Below are positions 11,389 to 26,300 of a DNA stretch of 64,000 nucleotides, in pieces (the stretch's first letter is position 1; each line of letters begins with the position of its first letter). The stretch is from Mytilus trossulus. Its lineage: Eukaryota > Mollusca > Bivalvia > Mytilida > Mytilidae. The position numbers and the translations under genes are program-made. The stretch spans positions 59,414,987 to 59,478,986 of the forward strand of contig NC_086382.1 of the NCBI RefSeq assembly GCF_036588685.1, written 5' to 3'. Below the pieces are notes generated by a model. It was not told the DNA's origin. It worked only from the letters and a program-made list of their open reading frames with translations, and ran no database searches.

Positions 11389-12826
11389 TTGATTTTTCTA
11401 CCGTAATAGTGTAAGACAAGTCAATTCATTTAACAACTAATCAATAAAATAATCTGGCCATGTATTGAATTAAAGATACTTATTTCAATTGACAATTATG
11501 CTGCTACAATTAACCAGTTGAAATTTTGTTATGGGGCAGAAGAAAAACCATATAGAACATCAAGTTGCATTTATAAATGTGTTACACTCTTAGTATTACA
11601 CATTGTAACTATGAGATTGTGTCAAAGTACTCATGAGTCATGTTGAATGGATACATGTATTAATCACTTTATATTGCATTTTACACAATTTAATATTTGA
11701 AATAACTTGTTATAAGATACAAACATATCAGGATGACGGTAAGAAACAAGTTTTTGTGTTTGTTTTGCATGAACAGTTTGTCACGTCTCAATATCAAATA
11801 GAAACAACATCTTATCATAATGTTAAAGTTTAAGAAGTGTAAATGTATTTTGAAGAAGTGTAAAGTTTTACAAATGTGGATAGTACATGCCATCTGTTCA
11901 TGCAAAATTATACCTAACACACAAGGTGATTCATTGAACACTCCTTGCTCATTTTTTTTTATTTTGGAAAACATTACTTGTAAATTTGATGATTTATAAT
12001 TATTTTTTGTCCTGATTTATTAATGATCTATCTTTACAATGACTTCAGTTCATTAAAACAGAAGTGTTGCTCGAAATCATATTTCACCAAATACTGACTA
12101 AGTCACTATATATACATGATATATACCCGAGAAAGTCACAATAATAATTGAATCACCATGTGTGTCAACAGGTACTTTAATGGTTGTAGGAAATTAGATT
12201 TTTCAGTTATAAAACATAAACATATAATAATACATATAATATATATATATATATATATTGGCCTAGGGTACCAGGTAAATTATGCCTCTTTAAGTTAGTG
12301 TGCGATGTAGATATTTTTAAACTTTATACTGCTATTGTTTATTTTTTTGTACAAGTAGTTATGGAGAAATTTTAGCCAGTTATATTTTGTAAAAGTACAT
12401 AAGCATTCAGTCATTTTTCCTAAAATAGTTTTTCTAGTTCATTGGTTACAGTACTTGTTTAGTATTTTTTGTTGAACCTTCAAGCTTTGTGATGTGGTGA
12501 CTGCTTACACGCAAATAACTGCACTCAAACCATTTCAAAATGTCAACAAAAACAAAAAAAACAACATATTAAATACTAATGATATTGCTAATTTATAGCA
12601 ATATTTTTCAATTATTAAATAAAACATTTGGTCTCCTGTCTTCATCTTTACTGGTTCCAATACATTAAAAAATCCTGAGATTTTTGTTAAAACACTGATA
12701 TTATACACACATAAAAATGTGGTAAAAAATCTCTTGTATATACTTATTCTAGAGCTGTTATCTAAAAAGATAAAGTGTTATAAATACACCTACAAATGTG
12801 AAATGCCCATTTGACTTTATTTTCAG
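11389..12826. other. Non-coding stretch, likely COPB1 5' intron
   Basis: If either upstream promoter candidate is right, this is intronic. It contains an (AT)n microsatellite at about 12,238-12,260. No exon is recognised. Confidence 0.45.
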
Positions 12827-14381
12827 AATAAAAAGATGTCTACCTTGGCTGAGCAGCCATGTTATACTCTGATAAATATACCGTCAGATGCAGAGCCTCC
12901 AACCGAGATGGGACTCAAATCAGATCTAGGTATGGCATTACACATTGATTTAAAACAGCAGTGAAATACATTGGCATGTTTTACCTGTTCTCAAAAGGTG
13001 TGGATAAACTGCACTTTAAATTCAATGTAGAATTTCAATTTTTGTTATGTAATGTTTTTTGCAACGAAATATACAAGCATGAAACTTTTTTTTGAATATA
13101 CACCATTGTTAATTCTATGTCCATGTTACATATGTACATGCATACAAACAATATAAACAACAAGAAATGGTTTGCCAGCATTGTTAATTAAGGCTGAATA
13201 CATGTACATGTATCTAGCAGTCTATTATAAACAACATACATCAAACTAAATGACATTAAAAATAAAAGATGTACATGTATTGGAGTGATTCACATTCAGC
13301 AAACTTTTAATATCTTTCTTAAATTCCATTTTGATGGCTATATGTAGCTTATCATTTGCCTGGGCTATAATATGGTCTCCTGAAATTGAGGTTTTGAAAA
13401 AAGATTAATCATTCATGTTTTAGTTTTTCTTTATTGATCACAGTATAAAAGTTTGTATATAGTTGCATTTAAAGGCATGAGAAGAAACTGATTAAAATTA
13501 AATTGTAAAATTTCAATTTTCAAAAGTGGTAGTACATTGTACAATAATAATATTAAACATGTTAAATGATATTTCTGTTTTTTTTTATTAGAAAAGGGAG
13601 ATACCAAAACAAAGATTGAAGCTCTGAAGAAGACGATACAGATGATATTGAATGGAGAGAAGATGCCATCATTATTGATGACTATTATTAGATTTGTCAT
13701 GCCTGTGAGAGACCATACCATCAAGAAAATGCTGTTAATTTTCTGGGAAATTGTCCCAAAATATAACCCTGATGGCAAAATGTTACACGAGTTCATACTT
13801 GTTTGTGATGCATACAGAAAGGTATGTTTTTTTCTAGGTCTTTAACTTAAAGTGTTCTTCCTAATATAGTGTCATGGTACCAAGGAGCAATAAAGCCTTG
13901 GAGAGATCATTTGCATCTGCATTGATAAGAAATGTAAAATTGAAAATAAATTAGATATTTAGCAACAGCACTATTTCTTTTTATAAAGATACAAGTAAGG
14001 TCTACATGTAAAATTATAAATCACTGTACATATATTATTGTTTGTATCTTATTGAGAATTTCACTGAATAATGTATCTATTTTTCTGAGTAAGCACTGTA
14101 CAATTAAACATGCATGTTTTAGGGAATGTGTCATCCTTCTAAAAAATAAATTGGTTTATACCTATATATGTAACGATATATCAAATAAAATTCCAAATGC
14201 TTCTTTTTTAGGATCTTCAACATCCAAATGAATTTATAAGAGGATCAACATTGAGATTTTTATGTAAACTGAAGGAAGCTGAATTATTGGAACCATTGAT
14301 GCCAGCTATCAGACAGTGTTTAGAACACAGACACTCTTATGTTAGAAGAAATGCTGTATTAGCTATTTATACTATCTATAG
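12827..14381 (+). CDS. COPB1: COPB1 exons 1-3 (residues 1-164)
   Basis: Exon 1 is 12,827-12,929 (ATG 12,836 after only AATAAAAAG of leader), exon 2 is 13,592-13,821, exon 3 is 14,212-14,381. They encode the start [16 protein letters not shown] and the first solenoid helices, including [27 protein letters not shown] and [19 protein letters not shown]. Exon 1 ends in phase 1 and exon 3 in phase 2 (arginine split by intron 3). Confidence 0.95.
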
Positions 14382-17300
14382 GTTTGTACATTCAAAATTA
14401 AAAGTGTTGAAAGTTGTGTGGAAAGCTAATTAAAATAGCTCTGGTCAGACTGATTATAATTCCAATTACAAGTTAAAAGGGAATTTTGAAGTTAAATGGT
14501 TTTGTCTTATAATTACCAACAGATAATTATGCCCCCTCCGCTATTGGCAATCAGTTTTACCCTTGTCTGTCTGTATGTCCATCTGTCTGTTATCCAAAGT
14601 TTGTTTCCTTTAACTTTGGTTTGCCTCAAACAATTGTTATAAAACTTATACACAATGCTTACTACCACAAAACAGAGATCATGTTTGAAGTTTGGTGGTG
14701 TCACTTTAACTGTTCTAGAGTTATTCCCCTTTCCAAATGAACAAAAATGAATTATTTGTTTCTGTTATCTAACTTCAGTTTTCCACAACCAAATTTTATG
14801 AAACTTATACACAATACTTATTACCACAAAACTCAGGTCATCATCAAGTACACATTTGGGTAGTGTCACTTTTTCTGTCTTTAGTTATGTCCCTTTATAA
14901 CTTTTATCATGTGGTTGTATGATATACAAGTGGGGGCATCATCTGTCCCATGGACAAATTCCCCATTTATTATCTATTTGATAAAATATAGACATGGTAT
15001 TTTTGGTATAGTTGCATTTTCTATTAATGTATTCATTTGCACTTACTATGAATTTCTCTAAGCAAGTCTTTCAGATAGGTCATTTTATTTTCAGTGTTGT
15101 CTTCACTTTGATCGTGTTCATGAGAAATACATGTATAGAAAACCATCTATCAATTTTTTTGTTTGTGTGTCTTAATTATATAATCGAAGCAGATAGAAAT
15201 CACTATCTTTTGTGGTCCACATCATACTCTTTAGTCTTACATGTATCTGCTACACATTTTATACTTTTCATCAGAAACTAATTAAATGTCAACAGAAAGT
15301 TCAGAAGGATTTGTTTTATTGATATATTTTATTTCATTTGTTTATTCTCAGTAGCTGGATGGTCATCCCTCTCCTGATAATACTAAGGTTGTGAGTTCAA
15401 ATGTAGTGCTTTGGGCTCGAATCTTGACAACTAGGATTGCCCGTTTTTGTTACAAGGATCAGTGGTTCTTTTCACATACTTTGGCTTCGTCCTAAAAAAA
15501 AAGGACCACTTCATCCAAGTCATAATTTGTAAAAGTAAATCATTATAGGTCAAAGAACAATCTTCAACACCATTGAACAGTAAGCTATAAAGGGCCCCAA
15601 ATTATGACTAGTGTTAAACCAATCAAACAGGAAAAACAACAGTCTAATCTATATAAAAACGAGAAACACTTATGAACCATATCAACAAACGACAACCACT
15701 ATTAATTCACCAGAATATAAGTGTAGTAGATAGTATCAGTTATTTGTATTTACCATGGTTCATAGTGACATTATAGTTGAGGACATTTCCTTGGTGCATG
15801 AGAGCTATTGACATGATTTACAACATAACTTACTTGTATACTCTCCAAATTTAGAAATTATTAGAATACTGTGTTCCCACTCCCTCAGGCAAAGATGGAA
15901 TAAGCTTTTCTTATAAGTTTGTTTGGGTCACATATCACTCGCATTCAAATATATTTATTAAAATTAAAAGTGAAATATGCAAGTATGATCTCTAATTCTC
16001 TTATTCTGTTTAAACCTCTTTAAGTCACACGAAGGTTTACCTTTGTAATTAACAGCTGCACTACACATACTTAATACTGTAAAAACTAAAGCCTCAATTT
16101 TTTGTTACATTTATTAAGAACTATGCTACTGACATACATGATACTTAAGTAATAAAACATAAAGACTAGCACTACAAAGACTGATATAATTTATATTGTA
16201 TTCCATCCAGACATTTTATATAAAAAAAAGAAACCATGTAAGATGAAAATCATAAATAAAAAAAAGCATAAAAGTAAAAAATATACTTTTAAAAAGTTAC
16301 TGTTCAACAGTTGTTCTAAATAGAATCATAAAATAAAACTATTGCACTTACCAGTCATGTTGATTTAAAAATAGGTTTAAGTTCATTATGATTGATCATC
16401 TATTATTGATAAAATATACAAAAAATTAAGTTGTAAAAATCATATTGTTTATTTCACATTCATTTTATTATGGGGAGAGACCCATATTATTCAATTAAAG
16501 CACATTGCAAAATATCAAATACAAATGTACTTGTAAAAGTTTGACATTGGTTAAGTAATATATATATATATAATCTGTTATGCTATTTAACACATAGAAT
16601 TTCCTAAAAAGAATGGATAAAAAAAGCACCAAAATTGTTTCTAATAACTATCATGACTATACAAATTAAAACTAGTTCCTTGTTAAAAATATTTATAAAA
16701 TCAAATAATAACATAAAAACCTAAAACATGAAATAAACCAACTGTATTAAAGATTTAGTCTAAATCTTTAATACAGTTGGTTTATTTCATGTTTTAGGTT
16801 TTTATGTTATTATTTGATTTTATAAATATTTTTATCAAAATTGTTTGATTTTATAAATATTTTTATCAAAATTGTTGATCTAAATTTTTAGATCAACAAT
16901 TTTGATATAAGAACTCTCATTTATTGTCATTATAAAACAGTTTTTGCATCAAAATAAATAATCTAAAACAAAGTAAGCACTAAACTGGAAAGGTAGCACA
17001 GTGACTACATGTAATGTTTTGAATAAAAAACACATCATGCCTCCAAATTACATATTTTACATCCTGCTTTCTTAGCTATGCCCTCAGGACAACTGGTACC
17101 CTTACCCCTGACTGGTACATCTTCAAACAAGAACCCTCCTTGCTGGTACTTGATAGCATTAAGATCTATATTTTCAGTATAAAACAGTTCAACGTGAACA
17201 TTTGTTGTGACAAACACACTCCACTCGCCATGCTCCAGTACAAGCTTGATGAATGGGTTGTCATATTGATTCACCATAAGTAGTCTTCCCCTACAGTATT

Positions 17301-20300
17301 TATCAGCACTTGAGTTAGCTTCTGTGATAACAAGGGTGACGTAATGAATGTAAAAGTTACAGTAGAAATCAGCAAAGTAGACATTAGATCGAAGATTTAG
17401 CATCTTTGGAGCAAAAACAAACATTCTCCGTGTGCCAAATATTGACGTGGGAGGTGGTTTCAAGGTTTTGGATTCTAAGAGTGCGCTGAAGAACAATCCT
17501 TCCAAGTTTTTGTTGATGACAGAATACCTGTCCCCATTATTGTCCTTCATATATTTCCTCATGATGCCATTACTTTTCCAGAATATATCCTCAAAGTATT
17601 CTCTTGGTTTGTTTCTGTAGAAAAATCTTATTGGAGCCATTATGTTGTTTCTCCCGACAAATTTTCTTCCCATATTGTACAGCTTTTGCAGTTCTGTTTT
17701 TGTCATGTCTGAAATTAAAGGTAAAATGGAGGATCTAGTAAAATTGTCATCAAGATGAGCCATAATGTTAAATTGAGTTGTTATCTTTTTTAAAACAAGA
17801 ATAAACATGATGAACAAGAATAGTTAGTGTAATTGTCAAGAAATATGAAAACATAAATTGTTTTGAAAAGGTTAACCTTATTAAAGATTTCGTGTTTGTT
17901 ATGCTTAAAAAGTAGAACATCAAGATGAATACACATCTTGCCTGCTCATAGCAAAACTAAAAACCTAAGTTTCATAGATCACATTTTAACATAACATGTG
18001 TTTGATGGTCATGTGAATGTTACAAAGAAATAAATTCTATGGATTCAGGAAACTTATGATAATGGATTTTAAATTTCATGTTTTTGTCGTAGTCTGCATA
18101 CAACCCTATAGAACATATGATATTCATTGGTCATTTAATTGTGTGGTCCAACTCAAAATCAAGTGTACCCACAAAATTCACGAAAGTTGGTATCCAACAA
18201 GTAATAATGAATCTACAGTACATATCTTAAGTGTATAAAATCATATGCTTACATGCAGTAAAAGTGTGTATCTTTGATGTCCTGAACAGCTGGTAATTCT
18301 TTGTAAATGCCACTCCAGACAGTGATTTACATCTAAAACTAAGTACATGATCCTGAGAGCTGGATGTACATCCATAGTAGGTCATGCATCTGTACTGAGA
18401 ACAGGGCTTTAGTAGAAATGGGATACTTTTAAACCTCCAGATATTTTCTGTAAAGAAGAAATAAACTTCTTCTGATTCCTTGTCCTGCAGGATGATGAAT
18501 TTAGAAGTTTGTTTCCTACTTGATGGTTCTGTCTTTATCCAGTATTTAGAACCTAATTTATGTTTAACAGCTATCTCTGCTCCTTTCTAAATATATAAAT
18601 AGAAATAAATAAACATAAGAACTGACTAGAATTGTAAGCAGGAATGAAAATCCCATGCATCGGCCATTTTTCTTCTTCATTGAAATCACCTTTATAAAAA
18701 ATAAAATTGAGAATGGAAATGGGGAATGTGTCATAGATTTTCTTGAGATATACCATGAAAAGTTTGGAAAGTCGGATATTACTTTGATAAGAATTTTCTT
18801 TTTAAAAGATATATACATATTTTGCATTTTTTTGTTTTGTTTAACATTGTCTAGACATAATTATTCCAAAACTTTAGTATATTCCTACTAAGCAGACAAA
18901 TAAACATCAATATTAGGGGAGTACTTATTAGTGAATAAAATTATGAAAATAGAACTTTACTATTTGATATTTTATAATATAATTATGATGTAAATAAAGT
19001 CATATATACTTACATTATCTGCCAAGTCAAACAACTTAGAACCACAAAGGGATCCTTTACTCTCTGTGAGATTTAGTTCCATGCTTGACATTTCTGAAAA
19101 AAAACCTAAGTTTATGAAAAAGAATAAAAAAAGATTTACGGATTGAAAGGGTTGCATTAATTTTAAAATTTCAAGTCTTATTAAATTGTTTCTGATGAAT
19201 ATGTCTTGCATTATTCAAAATGTAGACAGTAGAACACATTAAATCTCCTCCACAACTCCATTGCACTTTAACCCTTTCATTCCTATACAAAAAGTCAGAT
19301 ATGAAGACTATGTAAATCAGTATGATTATCAGAAAAATAAATCAGGAGTTTCTGATTCTTAACATTGTTGGGGGCACTAGATATATGTGTGCATGGACTC
19401 GAAATGTGTGGAAATGTGATAATTAGATAAATAATATTGACGTGGGTAGCTTACTATTGCTGAAGAAGAACATAATCAGAAAGAATAAACAATTCTTTAA
19501 ACAAAGTAAATACCTTCTTTTATCTCTGTATATCCCTCAGTTCTAACTACATAGTACTTCTGACTTCCCTTGGTAACAGTCTGTAGACCAATCAGCATCA
19601 AGGTCAAAGGTAACGTGTCTTGGTCAGTGTTAAGGTCTAGGTATAGGTTTTTGTTGTTTGGATCAAGGTCAAGGACTTTAATGCAGGTATTGTCTTTAGA
19701 GGTCACCATGATAAATAAAGAATCAACATTTTCTGGACATTGCAGTTCCCATTTAGAGAAATCTGTGTTTTCACATGCTTCAAGTTCTTCTACTTGGTCC
19801 TGTAAAATATATGTTCAAAGCAAAAATTAAATAAACTTGGAACAAGAATTATCTGCCTATGACCACCGTTTCTGTGTATCAGATTCATGTGGTTAAACAT
19901 GTTAAGCAGAAGTTAACTTTAATTGGAGGCATCTTTCAACTTAGTGTAAGACTAGCAGTTATTCATTTAGTAATGGTGGTCAAGCTGGTCTGTAGATGGA
20001 ACCATCTCATTAAAAGAGGGAATATGGTTTAATTTGCAGTCATTGGAAAAAAGTTGATATATATGTGAAAAAGAATCCCTAAAATTCATTGATTTTAAGA
20101 TTTTTGTTTACTAATTGGTTATTTTAATTACTTGCAGGAATTTTGATTTCTTGATTCCTGATGCACCAGAATTAATTGCTAAGTTTTTAGAAGGAGAACA
20201 AGACATGTCCTGTAAGAGGAATGCATTTATGATGTTAATTCATGCTGACCAGGTAAGATTATCATTTCAATATATATAATATGGGATTTCTTTTTCTGAT

Positions 20301-23300
20301 ATCTGATCAGTCAAATGTATTATATACACTCAAAATTCAAATTTATATGATAACCTTATTGCATTTAATTTGTCTGAGAGGAGATATTGGTCAGATATCT
20401 ATCCAGAGAAAATGTTGATAAAAAGGTTGATAATGGTTTTTTTGCAAGGGGTAGCAAGCTGCTCTTTCATCCTTGCAGCTACATTTGTATATAAATGATA
20501 TATTTAATATTTGATTAGTTATACTGAATGTTCTTTTGTAAATATCTTTTCCATTGTTATTGATTTCAAATTTAATAAAATCATAAAACTGTTGGTAGAG
20601 CTACGTGTTAGAGTAAAATACATTAATTAACCAATCAAAAACTGGCATATAGAAAAATAGTATTACCTTCTAACCTTGCAAAATGTATGCTGTGTAAGAC
20701 TTGATTCCTATTTTATTATGTATGTAGTTTCATACTGATGATTCACATATTTAAAAGTTAACATTTATTTGTGTTTTAAAAATAAAAAACCCTTCAATAT
20801 TAAATGAAGACTTCATGGTTAACTTGTGCTAAAACAAAAACAAAAATATTATTTTAGGACCGAGCTTTGAACTACCTGAGTAGCTGTATTGACCAAGTGA
20901 ACTCTTTTGGAGACATTCTACAGTTAGTTATAGTTGAACTGATTTACAAGGTAGGTGTGACAAATCATACAGATTTTATATATGAAAGAGATAAACGATC
21001 GGTGTAGGATCATGTTGATAGCTTACAATTCCCATAGAGTTGTCATCCACTAACTTTTAAAACGTCTGAATGGGTAATTTTTTCAGGACACAAAATGTAA
21101 AGTGTTTTCTTAAATTTTAGTAAAGTTGTCTCATTTAAGGTGGCTCAGGCCTATTCGAAGTTTCTATCAGAAGTGCCGTATTTTTGGTAATTTTATTCTA
21201 TAAAGAAAATGAATCAAATTGGTCGAGAGAAAAAATAGGGGGTCACAGACCATTTAAGCTCAAAATTTTACTTATAAACAGGTATGTAAAAGGGACCATT
21301 TTTTCAATGAAATGACAGGGAAAATAGAGGTGTTGACATATTTTTATCGGAATATAAAAAAACGTTCTATGACAATTGGTCCAAAACTGTAATATAGCTT
21401 CAAAGAATGAGCCAATGAAAAACATAGGTCACCGATAAGGAAAAAAAATGGTTTGTCTTAAAGCCCAAATTTTGGAGGGAAATGGTGAAAATGGGTGAAA
21501 TGTCATTTTGACTCTTTAACAAATATGGATAATAACGAAAAATATTCTATTAGTCACATAACTACAATGATTAAACAATTCTAATCAATCAAAATATTTA
21601 AAAAATTATATGGAATTTACGACAAATACTTTTGTATTTCATGTGTGAAATTATGCACAGTCGAATAGTCCCGAGCTACCTAAAGTAGTACATTTAAAAT
21701 TTGTACCAGATTTCTCTTAAGAGACAATTGACAAATAAAATTTAGGGAAATTAATTAGACAAGGAAATACTTCTAATGTAATAGTTCATAAAAAAGCCAA
21801 ATGGTGTTTACTTTTTTCTTAGTTTGTCTGATTCTGAGCTCTATTTCTACATATACAAAGCTAATAAGGCATATAGGAATCAGCCTGTATCTTTCTATCT
21901 CTAAACTATCTGACTGTTTAAACTAACTTTAGTAAATTTGAAGAACAAAATATTGTTTTTCTTTCTTTTTAGTTTTTGTTGAATTATTCCCCCTTAACAT
22001 TAAAATTTGCATACTGTTCGGTCTGTGTTTTCTTTAGTGACTGATGTTACATTCTTTTTCAGATGTTCATGAAATTTTGTACATTGTAAGATAGCATACA
22101 GGTACAATTCAAATCCCAGAGTTGTGCCCCTTTGAACCATTTTTTATTTGCTAATCAGAATTGATAGATAGATTAAAATAAAATCAGCATTCATATACCT
22201 ATCACAAAGGTGAAATTATATTTAGTAGTGATATGTTTTGATCTTACAAAAAGTTGAACCTAAAGGTATTTGTGCTGCTCTGAAGACAGTTCTTTTATTT
22301 CTGGCAGTCAGTTTGTTTATAATATATGAATGAACTCATTTCCATGTTTTATTTACAGATTTTTCACCAAGATTTATGAAGGTTTTGATTTGATTTGAAA
22401 ACATTTTACAACTTTGTTAAATTGATGATCATTAATTGGCATAAGATGGTCAAAAATGATATATGCACATCATCATATTATGCAAAATTTTTATTGAGAA
22501 TTTAATTTATTTTAACCCTCTTTTAAGGGGTATTCTTCATTTTGGGGGTTATTTCCCAGCTGTTTATAACTCCGATTGAAAGTTTGACTGCTAACTTATT
22601 CAATACAGTTTATGTAAAGTAAGAAGTTTATGCCAGTGATCTGAAATTATACTTGCATTGAATTGTGCCATGAAATAATTAACTTACCCTAGAATTCTGT
22701 ATTGTAACTTCCAAGTCACTAAATTGTTTAAGATCACAAATCCTTTGGAAATCAAAATGTTTTGGAACAGTCAGATTTAAATGTTTAAAAAGAGCCATGG
22801 TTTGTGCTCTGTGTTAAAATCATAAATGACAACTCTTGATTGTGGATTTTACAATACTCACTGAAATCTACTCACGATGGCTCACAAGGTCTTGTTATGG
22901 TTCAATGATTTATATAGGTAAATTAAAGTTTGACTTTGTTTTGTAAACATTAAAGGCCAAAGACTTAAGAAATTACAGAAATAGAAAACAGTGAAAAATC
23001 TTAAGGAATAAATATGAGTTTTATTTATTTTTAGAAACTTGTATTTTGTTTGAATAATTTTCATTACGTCCATACTTTATTTTCACGTGTTGTCATGGCT
23101 AAGTTTTTTTTATCTGTTATGTAAAAATTCAATAGGAAGGGCTAATTATTGGGTTAGCAGTATAATTCAAAATCATACTATTGATTTTACGTTTTTATGC
23201 CCTTTGCTGCGAGGCAAAAGGGTCATAAAGTTATTTCAACCAAACACAGATCAAGATAGAATGTGGGTGCCGTCACTTTCTCTATTCCGAGAGTTATGTT

Positions 23301-26300
23301 CTTTTGCAAATGGCAACATTGTTGAATATGCTGTTTCCATTGCTATGACTTTACTTAACCTCAAACAAATGTTATAAAAACTTATAAATAAAACTTAAAA
23401 CATGGGAACACAGATCGAGTTGGCACTCTCACTGTTCTTAGAGTTATGCCCCTTTACAAATGAAAAAATAGGTGCATTTGCTGTGTCCTCTCTTTAAATT
23501 AACTTGTGACTCAACCAAATTTTTTTAAACATTCATGATTTCTATATTGTTTATTATAGCTATCTTAAGATAAGAACTTCAATGGTCAAAGAATGCAATA
23601 ATTTCTACAGACAGATCATAAATCGCATGAAAACTTGAGCCTTACAATTAAATTATGCTTAATATACCAAATGTTTACATTTTGTCATTGGTCATCACAT
23701 GTATAAACAATAGAAAAAAATAATATAATAGAATATAAAAAAGTTAAAATTTCAGAACAAATATATCATGTATATATGAAAAAGTTGTTACCTTATTCAT
23801 TATTGATATCAGTTGTAAGACCATCACATGCACAGATCAGATGTGTTGTAAAAAAGTCAGTACTGATGATAAATGTAAATTTCCAATGATAAAAATACAT
23901 TGATTTGATCTTGCAAGATAATATTATACAAATGAACATATAGATAAAAGTAAATTTTTTAAATGTACTTTCGTTTTTAAATTTGACTTTTTGTTCAGGA
24001 TGAATGTATTTTGCATTTTTTTTTTTAATCACAGTTAAACTGTTGACTCATATAAACATTCAATAGTTTTAGATGACTTATGTTTATAGTTTTACATATA
24101 TACAATGGCTTTTCAGTTTCTTTTAAGTTTCTTTTTATATGATATTGTGTTTTCCTGATTGCTTATTTTTATGCCCCATGGCCACCTAGGGACATTATGT
24201 TGTCCGGTATGTGCGTCTGTTATCTGTCCACCTGTACCGCTTCAGGTAACAGGTTTTAGTCAAGTTATTTTTTGATAAAGATTGAAGTCTTATCAACTTG
24301 AAACTTAGTTCACATGTTCCAATTGATATGATCTTTCTAATTTTAATGCCAAATTAGAGTTTTTACCGCAATTTGGCGACCCTTAGTGTGAGTTGGGAAT
24401 CCTATTACTATAACACATTCTTGTTATTATAAATGAAAAAAAAATTTTGCTTTTTTTAGTATATGATAATGTGTTCTCTTGATTGTTTATTTTTGGTATA
24501 TGCCTTTGGCTGTTTTTTTCTCTTTGGTATATGTATCGGATCACTATCATTTCATTGTTTGCATTTGAGTAAAACATAAATTTTGATATCTTTTTACTTT
24601 CAGGTTTGCCATGCCAATCCATCAGAGAGAGCTAGATTTATTAGATGTATTTATAACCTTCTTAACTCTTCAAGTCCTGCTGTCAAATATGAAGCTGCTG
24701 GTACCCTGGTTACACTATCCAGTGCTCCTACTGCTGTTAAAGTAAGTTGTTATTTCCCTTACAAGATGATCTTAGAAATATTTACAGAAATAATTTTCAT
24801 TTTTCCCCATTAAATTCTTTTCTGAAATATATAATTTTACACTAAATTGAAATAATATGTTAAATTAAAGCAAGTTTTTGAAGAATATGAATCTGTCAAT
24901 ATGTTTGATTTTACCAAAAAACGAAGATGCCACTACTATGTAATGTGTAATTCTAATACTATTGTTTGTATTTTTGCAGTAATTTTAATTCCAAAATGTA
25001 CCAGAAACTTTTTTAAATTATTATTATGATAAATTTTGAAGCCTAAGGTTTGAAATAAAACTGATATCTATAGAAATAAAGATTCTTGGTTTTGATTAAT
25101 TTTGGAATGGAATATTGTAATAATATTGCCTGCATTTATTATTGCTATTGGACTAAAATGCAATTTTAATTTTTGTGATATTGAGAAAAAAAATCCTGTT
25201 TAATTTGTACAAAAAATTTCAAAATCGAGTTAAAATTATAGTGATTATAACCCTGTCACATTTTCCCTATAATAAAAACATAGCAATAACTTTGAATTTA
25301 CAGTACTTGTACAATATAAATGTCTTATTTCTATATTTTAGGCTGCCGCCAGTTGTTATATTGAATTGATCGTAAAAGAAAGTGACAATAATGTCAAACT
25401 GATTGTTCTGGACAGACTGATAGCACTCAGAGAGGTGCCAGCACATGAGAAAGTTTTACAGGTACATGTATTGTCTTTGTTATATCTATGTAAATTGGAT
25501 GATATCTGTTTAGAATTTTTGATTTAAATTTTGGTAACACACAAGAATTTATGTAATGCTGTGACAGTTCAGGCATCTAAATGTTATAATGAGCATTTTT
25601 TTCAAGACAAAAAAAATTATGGGTTTCATGGAAATAAGGAATTTCATCCATAAGAATAATAAATTTATTAGAAAAAAAAATATATTCAATAAAGGAAAGT
25701 TATCAGAAAGTTTTGTGTGATGATGATTATAAAACAAATTGATTATTCTTCATTTGTATAAGGGTAAGATTTCTGACTCATTAATCATTCAAGCTCATGT
25801 TGTAAACGTAAAATTCCGAGCGTTCATAATTTATAAGTAAACACCATATTTGTAGAAAATATCAGTCCTGATGATTTATTCACATTACATGTATGACATG
25901 TACTATACAGACGTTACATAAAATACAAAATACACGGCATACACTCCGATAGTACAAACATTCAGCCATGTTGTCCATCCGGCAACACATCTCTCCCTCT
26001 CTCACGTCACTATCACACCGTCAAAAATACGGGAAACAACGTTAACACTGTTTGCGACATTACCGACATGAAGACAAAGTCACATTCACAACACTACTCC
26101 TTCTTTTCAAGAATATTTCGTCCTCGAAATAAAAGATAATCAAGACAAATTGCGTTTTCGTGTTTTCCAGTTCATCTCAGGTAACATTGACGATTCACAG
26201 GAGCAAACATCACGTGTATAACTGTTTTCATAGATGTTACTATCTCTGAATTGGGTGAACCCATTTCTACGTACAAGTTCTTTATATGTGAAGTCCTTTC

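Noticed and set aside
17708-17817. An ATG-initiated start for the PHYHIP-like gene at 17,817 or within the last exon
   Set aside because: The sequence above 17,708 is intron (acceptor TTTAATTTCAG), and the upstream exons join in phase to give a longer protein.
19268-19300. Second piggyBac-like end (TTAACCCTTTCATTCC)
   Set aside because: Similar to the 9.87-kb end for about 11 bases only, with no matching inverted partner found nearby.
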